Shown piece after piece: positions 1-5,903 of a stretch of 5,903 nt of DNA (position 1 is the first letter of the stretch; every line of letters begins with the position of its first letter). The notes under the pieces are model-generated. The model ran no database searches. It saw only the letters and a list, made by a program, of their open reading frames with translations, and was not told the origin of the DNA. This stretch comes from Fidelibacterota bacterium. Lineage in GTDB: Bacteria; Bipolaricaulota; Bipolaricaulia; Bipolaricaulales; Bipolaricaulaceae. A program made the translations under genes and the position numbers. The stretch lies in contig JAJRVI010000202.1 of assembly GCA_024277405.1 (NCBI GenBank), positions 1 through 5,903 of the forward strand, in the 5' to 3' direction.

Positions 1-20
1 CCCGGGGAGGGCGGCGTCCC

Positions 21-50
21 TTGACGGCGATCCCCGATCTCTATTACAAA
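21..50 (+). promoter_or_regulatory. Putative sigma70-type promoter for the membrane protein/rhomboid/rnhB genes
   Basis: Seen: TTGACG at 21-26 matches five of six bases of the -35 consensus. TACAAA at 45-50 matches four of six bases of the -10 consensus, with an 18-base spacer. TATTAC at 42-47 is an alternative -10 with a short 15-base spacer. This lies in an AT-rich island (about 42-58) that stands out in GC-rich DNA. Transcription would begin near 57, just before GGGAG (59-63) and the ATG at 72. Inference: a short leader serving the gene at 72 and probably the two genes after it. The same bases can be read as codons from TTG 21, so the call competes with a longer open reading frame. Confidence 0.42.
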
Positions 51-71
51 AATATTTTGGGAGCGGTGTGG

Positions 72-518
72 ATGCGGTTCCTGCGCATGACGGCGAAGGT
101 CATGGGATGTTCGCTCTTCATCCTGTATCTGCTCACCGATACCTCCCTCGCTGCGAATCCTCCTCTCTCGGTGGGGACCTTCTGGGGTCTCATGGCCCTG
201 TGGGCCCTCGTGAACTCGGCGCGCTCCCTGTGGAGGGGGCAGGGCCCCGGGCTCTCCTGGGACAGGGCCCGGCGATACGTGACCGCGGGCCTCCTCTTCT
301 CCCTCTTTCTCCTGTACCTTCCCCAACTGCAGGGGGCCCTGTTCGCCGCGTTCCCCTGGCTCGCCCGGCTCCCGTGGGCCACGCCACAAGGGGAGGACCT
401 GATACGGTCTTGGTGGGAGAGATCGTTCGTGATCTGGGCGGTGATACGGCTGTTGCGTTCCGACATCATGGACCGGACCCCGCGCCCGGTTCACCGTTGG
501 GAATCCCCTCGTTTCTAG
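72..518 (+). CDS. Small multi-pass membrane protein of unknown function
   Basis: I do not recognise this 148-residue protein. It has about four hydrophobic segments, near residues 11-27, 35-50, 70-95 and 117-128. Arg-rich stretches lie between them (RSLWRG at 51-56, DRARR at 64-68) and the tail is basic and polar (131-148). The first segment follows a basic start and ends in SLAA, so it could be a signal peptide rather than an anchor. Start choice: ATG 72 has GGGAG at 59-63, eight bases upstream. The frame also opens at TTG 21 (165 residues, GGGGAGG at 4-10), but codons 21-71 include an AT-ended run unlike the rest of the gene, and TTG 21 coincides with a -35-like box. The rhomboid protease gene begins 44 bases downstream on the same strand, so co-transcription is likely. 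A partner or substrate role for that protease is only a guess from position. Confidence 0.62.
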   Translation: MRFLRMTAKVMGCSLFILYLLTDTSLAANPPLSVGTFWGLMALWALVNSARSLWRGQGPGLSWDRARRYVTAGLLFSLFLLYLPQLQGALFAAFPWLARLPWATPQGEDLIRSWWERSFVIWAVIRLLRSDIMDRTPRPVHRWESPRF

Positions 519-562
519 CTCGCCACCTCCCGGGCCGGTAAAATCCTCGGTGGTGATGGAAA

Positions 563-1423
563 TTGTTCCCGCTTAGGGATTCGCAGCCCCGTTGGAAAAC
601 GCCCTATGTGGTGATCGCCCTCATCGCCTTAAACGTCCTGGTATTCTTCGTCGAGCTCGCCCACTCCCCCAACGACGTGCGTTTCGTGAACCTCCTCCCC
701 TGGTACGAGGAATTCGGGAGGCTTCCGCCGTGGACGAAGGAGAGCATCTTCTTCCGCATATTCGGGGCCCGGGCGGATCACTTTCCCATCTCCGAGCGGG
801 ATTACTTCATCATCCAGTGGGGGCTGGTCCCGGCCGAATTCTGGTCGGGGAAGGACCTCCCCCCCACCATCCCCATCCCCATCTTCCTGGTGGTGCTTAC
901 CTCCATGTTCCTCCACGGGGGGTGGTTCCATCTCATCGGGAACATGTGGTACCTGTGGCTCTTCGGCGACAACGTGGAATGGGCCATGGGGAGCGGCCGC
1001 TTCGTGCTCTTTTACATCCTGTGCGGCCTGGGGGCGGCGTTCACCCAGATGGCGGTGGCCCCCAACTCCCTCATCCCCATGGTGGGGGCCTCGGGGGCCA
1101 TCTCCGGGGTTATGGGCGCGTACCTCGTCCTCTTCCCCTGGTCCCGGATCCTCACGCTCGTCCCGTTCTTTTTCTTCTACTACTTCATGGAGCTCCCCGC
1201 CGTCCTCTTCCTGGGCTTCTGGTTCTTCATCCAGCTCTTTTCGGCCCTGGGCAGCATCAGCATGATCGACCTGGGCGGGGTGGCGTGGTTCGCCCACCTC
1301 GGGGGCTTCCTCACCGGGGTCCTCCTCGTCTTCCCCCTCAAGCGGAGGTGGGTGACGCCGGGATTGGTGCGGTGGTGGCAGGCCCGCCGCCACTACCGAC
1401 CCCCTTGGGGCTGGTGGCCGTAA
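563..1423 (+). CDS. Rhomboid family intramembrane serine protease
   Basis: Predicted membrane protease that cuts transmembrane segments inside the bilayer with a Ser-His dyad. The 286 residues hold the family signatures in order. A first helix lies near residues 15-32. A long loop follows (about 33-105). HGGWFHLIGN at 118-127 supplies His123 and the oxyanion Asn127. GASG at 175-178 carries the nucleophile Ser177. A very aromatic segment spans 198-226, and AHLGG at 244-248 carries His245. These correspond to H150, N154, S201 and H254 of E. coli GlpG. All catalytic residues are present, so an active enzyme is expected. The TTG start is chosen because MFPLRDSQP is the usual N-terminus of this subfamily; the ribosome site before it is weak (GGTGGTGATGG, 549-559). 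The C-terminus (259-286) is basic and Trp-rich. The gene overlaps rnhB by 10 bases. The substrate cannot be told from sequence. Confidence 0.94.
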   Translation: MFPLRDSQPRWKTPYVVIALIALNVLVFFVELAHSPNDVRFVNLLPWYEEFGRLPPWTKESIFFRIFGARADHFPISERDYFIIQWGLVPAEFWSGKDLPPTIPIPIFLVVLTSMFLHGGWFHLIGNMWYLWLFGDNVEWAMGSGRFVLFYILCGLGAAFTQMAVAPNSLIPMVGASGAISGVMGAYLVLFPWSRILTLVPFFFFYYFMELPAVLFLGFWFFIQLFSALGSISMIDLGGVAWFAHLGGFLTGVLLVFPLKRRWVTPGLVRWWQARRHYRPPWGWWP

Positions 1424-2061
1424 AGGTTCTGGGGATAGACGAGGCCGGCCGGGGGGCCCTGCTCGGTCCCTTGGTGGTGGCGGGTGTCCTCGTGGCCGAG
1501 GAGGATCTCGGGCGCTTGCGGGAGGCGGGGGCGTTCGATTCAAAGGGGATCCCCCGGGAAAAGCGTAAAGAGGTCCTCCTCGGGCTGCGCGGGCTGTTGC
1601 TGGGCGCGCGGGTCCGGCTCATAGACCCTCGGGAGATAGATGAGAAGAGCCTCACCGAGCTCGAGCTCACGGCCGCGGTGGAGATCGTCCGCCGTCTCAG
1701 GCCACAGGTGCTCGTCCTCGATGCGCCCGTCTCCCCGCGGGCGATCCCCGGGCTCGTGGAGAGGCTCCGGTCGAGGTGCGCTCTCGCGGGGGCGGAGCCA
1801 GGGGAGACCATCGTCGTGCCCAAAGCGGACCGTGACTTCCCCGTGGTAGGGGCGGCCTCCCTGCTCGCCAAGGTGACCCGGGATGCCTACGTGATGTACC
1901 TGCGACGGCGGTACGGGGACTTCGGCTGGGGATATCCCGCCGAGGAGGCGGCCGTGCGTTTCCTCCGTGCGTGGTGGGAACGCCACGGTGAGCTCCCCCC
2001 CATCTGCCGGCGCAAGTGGGCCACAGCGCGCCGCCTCCTCACCCCCGAGCTGGAGCTTTAG
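1414..2061 (+). CDS. rnhB: Ribonuclease HII, archaeal-like
   Basis: Cuts the RNA strand of RNA/DNA hybrids and single ribonucleotides embedded in DNA, acting in the cytoplasm in ribonucleotide removal and primer clean-up. The 215 residues show the N-terminal GIDEAGRG (7-14, with Asp9 and Glu10), then DSK at 42-44, Asp103 in VLDAP, and Asp139 in KADRDFP. This completes the D-E-D-D metal site. AASLLAKVTRD (147-157) is the conserved helix after it. The tail (about 170-207) reads FGWGYP, then HGELPP, then CRRKW. That resembles archaeal RNase HII (GSGYPSDP, then PPIVRR.W), not the bacterial tail ending in HRRSF. Start: GTG 1414 lies just before the conserved VKVLGID and overlaps the rhomboid stop, consistent with translational coupling. 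TTG 1405 is an alternative that would add three residues. The open frame extends much further upstream, but that stretch is the rhomboid gene read in another frame. Confidence 0.93.
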   Translation: MAVKVLGIDEAGRGALLGPLVVAGVLVAEEDLGRLREAGAFDSKGIPREKRKEVLLGLRGLLLGARVRLIDPREIDEKSLTELELTAAVEIVRRLRPQVLVLDAPVSPRAIPGLVERLRSRCALAGAEPGETIVVPKADRDFPVVGAASLLAKVTRDAYVMYLRRRYGDFGWGYPAEEAAVRFLRAWWERHGELPPICRRKWATARRLLTPELEL

Positions 2062-2070
2062 GGCTTTACG

Positions 2071-2118
2071 CCAAAAGAAGCGAAAAGACTTGCAAATATG
2101 GGCCCAAACGGGCAAAAT
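2071..2118 (+). promoter_or_regulatory. Putative rpmH promoter with A-rich upstream tract
   Basis: Seen: within the 86-base AT-rich gap after rnhB, TTGCAA (2090-2095) and CAAAAT (2113-2118) are separated by 17 bases. Each matches four of six consensus bases. An A-rich tract (2071-2087) lies directly upstream, where an UP element would sit. Transcription would start near 2125, leaving a leader of about 23 bases with the rpmH ribosome site. Inference: it drives rpmH and perhaps infB and the genes after it. The match is modest, but the placement and base composition fit a ribosomal-protein promoter. No T-run terminator for the upstream genes is visible in the gap. Confidence 0.4.
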
Positions 2119-2136
2119 CCCGGGAGCATTCCTGCG

Positions 2137-2144
2137 AGGAGGTG
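2137..2144 (+). promoter_or_regulatory. Strong Shine-Dalgarno site of rpmH
   Basis: AGGAGGTG is an eight-base match to the anti-Shine-Dalgarno sequence of 16S rRNA. The AGGAGG core ends five bases before ATG 2148. It is the strongest ribosome site in the window, fits a highly expressed ribosomal protein, and fixes the L34 start. Confidence 0.8.
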
Positions 2145-2147
2145 TAA

Positions 2148-2288
2148 ATGCCGAAGCGCACATATCAACCGCATCGTCGGCGTCGTAAGCGCACCCATGG
2201 GTTCCTCGCGCGCATGAGCACCCCCGGAGGGCGAGCGGTGATCGCCCGGCGCCGCCGCAAGGGACGGTGGCGGCTCACGCCCCGTTGA
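2148..2288 (+). CDS. rpmH: 50S ribosomal protein L34 (bL34)
   Basis: A small, very basic protein of the large ribosomal subunit, bound to 23S rRNA. The 46 residues begin [19 protein letters not shown] and continue with [13 protein letters not shown] (20-32) and an Arg/Lys-rich tail. This is the L34 pattern KRTYQP, RKR.HGF.ARM.T, GR.V. The length is ordinary for the family, with one extra residue (Pro2) at the front compared with the usual MKRTYQP. ATG start with a strong Shine-Dalgarno sequence. In most bacteria rpmH is followed by rnpA, often with yidD and yidC, and lies near dnaA and the origin. Here the next gene is infB, 35 bases on, and no reading frame between them could encode RnpA. 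The gene is bacterial, which places the window in Bacteria despite the archaeal look of the neighbouring RNase HII. Confidence 0.96.
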   Translation: MPKRTYQPHRRRRKRTHGFLARMSTPGGRAVIARRRRKGRWRLTPR

Positions 2289-2310
2289 GGGACGCCGGAC
2301 ACGGGAAAGC

Positions 2311-2316
2311 GAGGGA
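2311..2316 (+). promoter_or_regulatory. Shine-Dalgarno site selecting the TTG start of infB
   Basis: GAGGGA lies seven bases before TTG 2324. It decides between this start and the in-frame GTG at 2267, which falls inside rpmH. Translation from TTG begins MARKRVYEIARELG, where the IF2_N domain normally opens. Confidence 0.6.
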
Positions 2317-2323
2317 ACGGCCG

Positions 2324-4099
<1,776 letters not shown>

Positions 4100-4106
4100 G
4101 ACGATG

Positions 4107-4121
4107 ACGCGCACGGCGCGT
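4107..4121 (+). repeat. Perfect inverted repeat (hairpin) between infB and ylxP
   Basis: ACGCGC, loop ACG, GCGCGT: six perfect base pairs, five of them G-C, ending five bases before GTG 4127. No T-run follows, so it is not a standard rho-independent terminator. It takes up most of the 27-base gap, where no good Shine-Dalgarno sequence can be seen. It could stabilise the infB mRNA end or reduce ylxP initiation. In GC-rich DNA a repeat of this size can also arise by chance. Confidence 0.4.
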
Positions 4122-4126
4122 GGCCG

Positions 4127-4411
4127 GTGGAAATGCACATAAGGCTCCTGGAGGTGCGGCTCAGGCTCTACCGGGTCGCGAGTATCAAGGAACGCCGTTC
4201 GGTAGTGGACGGCTTGATCGTGCGATTGCGCCGCCAGTTCAACGTCTCCGTGGCCGAGATCCCCTCCGACGAGCGCGATCTCGTGATTCTCGCGCTGGCC
4301 AACGTTTCCAGCGACGGGGCCTACGCCGACGGGATAATGGAAGAGATCCTCGAGAGGCTGGGGAGCTCGCGGGACTTCTATGTGGAGGATCACAGAGTGG
4401 AGGTGTTGTGA
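4127..4411 (+). CDS. ylxP: DUF503 family protein (YlxP)
   Basis: A 94-residue protein of the DUF503/YlxP family. These small proteins are encoded between infB and rbfA in many bacteria; a role in ribosome assembly or RNA binding is suspected mainly from this position, and the biochemical activity is not settled. The family pattern is clear: an opening strand (2-14), SIKERRSVV (19-27, usually HSLKEKR), RLRRQFNVSVAEI (33-45), a second strand LVILALANVSSD (52-63) and a final helix and strand (66-94). Start: GTG 4127, or ATG 4133 two codons later. Neither has a well-spaced Shine-Dalgarno sequence (GGTGG at 4126-4130 is too close), and a small hairpin lies just upstream, so initiation may rely on coupling to infB. 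Its TGA stop overlaps the rbfA ATG by one base. Confidence 0.9.
   Translation: MEMHIRLLEVRLRLYRVASIKERRSVVDGLIVRLRRQFNVSVAEIPSDERDLVILALANVSSDGAYADGIMEEILERLGSSRDFYVEDHRVEVL
4399..4404 (+). promoter_or_regulatory. Shine-Dalgarno site of rbfA
   Basis: GGAGGT lies inside the last ylxP codons, six bases before ATG 4411. It favours the ATG over the adjacent in-frame GTG 4408 and shows that the frame upstream of it is not part of RbfA. Confidence 0.7.
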
Positions 4412-4725
4412 TGAACCCCCGCACGAAGGCGCGGATAGAAGCCGAAATCCAGCGGGAACTCTCCAATATCATCGCCACCGAGGCCAAGGACCCCGTCCTC
4501 AAGCGCACGCTCCCGGATATCGTGGGGGTGGAGCTCTCCGCCAACGGCCAGCGGGCCACGGTGTACGTGTTCACCGGGGATGTGAGAAGGCGGGAGGAGA
4601 TCCTCGCAGCTTTCGCCAAGGACGCGGGGTTCCTCCGCACAGAACTCGCCCACCGGATAAACCTCCGTCGCGTCCCCACCCTGCGCTTCGCTTGGAAGGA
4701 TCCCCTGGAAAGGCGGTCTTGGTGA
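4411..4725 (+). CDS. rbfA: Ribosome-binding factor A
   Basis: Assembly factor that binds the immature 30S subunit and helps finish 16S rRNA 5' end processing; needed for cold adaptation in E. coli. The 104 residues form the single KH-like domain. It has an N-terminal helix (3-21, with RIEAEIQRELSNII), EAKDP (24-28) and the strand VGVELSANGQRATVYV (38-53). Helices follow around 60-85, with AGFLRTELAHR (72-82) and INLRRVPTLRFAWKD (83-97). The protein stops seven residues after that last strand. It therefore lacks the flexible C-terminal extension of longer homologues (E. coli RbfA has 133 residues); the core fold looks complete. The gene overlaps ylxP by one base (TGATG) and the next gene by four (GTGA), so all three are probably translated in a coupled way from one message. 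Confidence 0.93.
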   Translation: MNPRTKARIEAEIQRELSNIIATEAKDPVLKRTLPDIVGVELSANGQRATVYVFTGDVRRREEILAAFAKDAGFLRTELAHRINLRRVPTLRFAWKDPLERRSW

Positions 4726-5903
4726 CCCTCATCCCGCTCCTCGTCCTCGGCTCGCCCCTGCACGGGGATCGTGATCGTATCGCCGCGGAGGTCCTCCACC
4801 GATGGGAGTTGCCGGCGAGGGGATTCCGGGGCGCGGAGGCGGAGGAAGTCCGGGACGAACCCCTTGGGTTCGTACTCCTCCTCACCGGGGGGACCGAGCA
4901 CGAGCTCCTGCGCGTGGCCGAGGGACGCGCGGGGCCGCTCGTGGTCCTCTCCCACCCGGGGCATAACTCGCTCCCCGCGGCCCTGGAGGCGGTGGCGGCG
5001 CTGAGGGAACGGGGGGTGAGGACGGAGCTCGTCCACCTGGGGGATCGCGAGGCCCCGGAGCGCCTGGAGCTCCTCGTCCGCGTCGCGGGTCTGGCCCGGT
5101 GGTTCCGGGGAAAGCGCGTGGGGATCATCGGGAAGCCATCGCCGTGGCTCGTGGCAAGCGTCCCCGACCTCCCGGCCCTCGAGGGGAAGCTCGGGCTCTC
5201 CTTCGTGGAGATCCCCCTCGAGGGGGTGGAACCGCTCCCCGCGAAGGATCTCCCCTCCGGGGAGCGGGTCGAGCCCGGCGAGGAAGAGCTCCGTATGGGG
5301 GCGGGGGTGTACGGTTCCCTGCGGCGGATCGTCCATGAGCAAGGCCTCGATGCTTTCACCATCGCTTGCTTCGGCCTCCTGACGAGGAAGATGACCGCCT
5401 GTTGGGCCCTGGCCAGGCTTTCCTCCGAGGGGACCCCGTCCGGCTGCGAGGGGGACATCGCCGCGTTGGTGGCGCTGATGTGTGCCCATGCCCTCACCGG
5501 CGGGCCGGGCTTCCTGGCGAACCCCGCGGACGTCGATCCCAAAGGGGAGCGGGTGATCCTCGCCCACTGCACCGTCCCCCTCTCCCTGGTGGAGGGCTAT
5601 AGCCTCAGGTCCCATTTCGAATCGGGAACGGGCCTCGCGGTGGCGGGGAGGCTTCGCAAGGGACCCTACACCCTGGTGCGCCTCGGTGGAAAAAGGCTTG
5701 AACGGGGGTTCTTCGTGGACGGCTCGGTGCTCCCGGAGGAGGTGGGGAGGGAGGACCTCTGCCGCACCCAGGTCGTTTTCAAGGCGCCGAAGGGGGCGTT
5801 GCGGAAGCTCCTCCGGGAACCACTGGGAAACCACCACGTCCTCATCCCCGGGCACCACCGGGCCGTGCTCGAGGCCTTCCACGCCCTCTTCCTCGCCGAA
5901 GGC
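4722..5903 (+). CDS. L-fucose isomerase-like protein (COG2407 type), 3' end cut by window
   Basis: Reading from GTG 4722, the frame stays open for 394 codons to the window edge, with no stop. The sequence fits the fucose/arabinose isomerase-like superfamily (COG2407), aldose-ketose isomerases using a divalent metal. Visible marks: TGGTEHELLR (55-64), HNSLPAALE (81-89), CFGLL (216-220), GCEGD (241-245), FLANP (264-268), AHCT (281-284), HFESGTG (298-304), CRTQV (347-351) and PLGNHHVLIPG (367-377). Since GNHH lies near the C-terminus in relatives, probably only a few tens of residues are missing. Candidate metal or active-site residues are Glu243, Asp245, His282 and the His pair 371-372, by analogy only. 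Around CFGLL, relatives I remember carry charged residues (RCFDLL), while this protein has ACFGLL; this needs an alignment. The substrate is unknown. The GTGA overlap with rbfA shows translational coupling, an odd partner for a translation operon. There is no signal peptide, so it is likely cytoplasmic. Confidence 0.85.
   Translation, partial: MTLIPLLVLGSPLHGDRDRIAAEVLHRWELPARGFRGAEAEEVRDEPLGFVLLLTGGTEHELLRVAEGRAGPLVVLSHPGHNSLPAALEAVAALRERGVRTELVHLGDREAPERLELLVRVAGLARWFRGKRVGIIGKPSPWLVASVPDLPALEGKLGLSFVEIPLEGVEPLPAKDLPSGERVEPGEEELRMGAGVYGSLRRIVHEQGLDAFTIACFGLLTRKMTACWALARLSSEGTPSGCEGDIAALVALMCAHALTGGPGFLANPADVDPKGERVILAHCTVPLSLVEGYSLRSHFESGTGLAVAGRLRKGPYTLVRLGGKRLERGFFVDGSVLPEEVGREDLCRTQVVFKAPKGALRKLLREPLGNHHVLIPGHHRAVLEAFHALFLAEG

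Noticed and set aside
1..24. Possible tail of an upstream gene ending in TGA at 22-24
   Set aside because: Only seven codons are visible and they carry no recognisable signature, so it cannot be supported.
539..544. TAAAAT, a -10-like box before the rhomboid gene
   Set aside because: It matches five of six bases, but no acceptable -35 lies 16-18 bases upstream, and the gene can be read from the upstream promoter.
592..1413. Long N-terminal extension of the RNase HII frame (open from 592)
   Set aside because: It is the rhomboid gene read in another frame. The translation is Pro/Arg/Gly-rich with no domain, and the RNase HII family begins at VKVLGID.
2100..2125. GCCC/GGGC and CCCGGG symmetry between rnhB and rpmH as a terminator
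   Set aside because: The stem is only four pairs and no T-run follows. The same bases fit a promoter better.
4120..4410. Extension of the rbfA frame upstream to GTG 4120
   Set aside because: It overlaps ylxP in another frame, lacks family similarity, and a strong Shine-Dalgarno sequence sits right before ATG 4411.
4771..5602. Three short + strand frames (4771-5004, 5099-5338, 5366-5602)
   Set aside because: They are shadows of the isomerase-like gene, whose own frame (from 4722) is uninterrupted to the window edge and carries family motifs.
4239..5882. 547-codon open frame on the - strand
   Set aside because: It is antisense to ylxP, rbfA and the isomerase-like gene, all with clear family motifs on the + strand.

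Overview
The window is a GC-rich stretch of a bacterial chromosome. Every gene I can support lies on the + strand, and the genes are tightly packed: three junctions overlap and the remaining gaps are 27 to 86 bases. The organism is a bacterium, shown by L34, a bacterial-type IF-2 with an IF2_N module, RbfA and YlxP. The RNase HII, by contrast, looks archaeal. High GC, TTG/GTG starts, an archaeal-like RNase HII and a COG2407 sugar-isomerase-like protein suggest a deep-branching, perhaps thermophilic lineage. Candidatus Bipolaricaulota/Acetothermia is a guess that I cannot test here.

Left part (1-2061): an AT-rich promoter-like island (about 21-63) precedes an unrecognised small membrane protein (72-518). 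Next come a rhomboid intramembrane serine protease starting at TTG 563, and RNase HII (rnhB), which overlaps the rhomboid gene by 10 bases.

Centre and right (2062-5903): an 86-base AT-rich gap with a plausible promoter leads into rpmH (L34, 46 aa). The IF-2 gene infB follows 35 bases later, from a TTG start. Then come ylxP (DUF503), rbfA, and a gene cut by the right edge that encodes a fucose-isomerase-like protein of the COG2407 type. The infB-ylxP-rbfA order is the classic bacterial translation-initiation/30S-maturation cluster. Its upstream neighbour is unusual: rpmH sits there without its usual partner rnpA. Its downstream neighbour is also unusual: a sugar-isomerase-like gene coupled to rbfA by a GTGA overlap, where nrnA or truB might be expected.

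I see no tRNA, rRNA, CRISPR array, insertion sequence or clear rho-independent terminator. The window is mostly housekeeping. The points worth a second look are the archaeal-type RNase HII, the rearranged neighbourhood of rpmH, the coupled isomerase-like gene and the orphan membrane protein.
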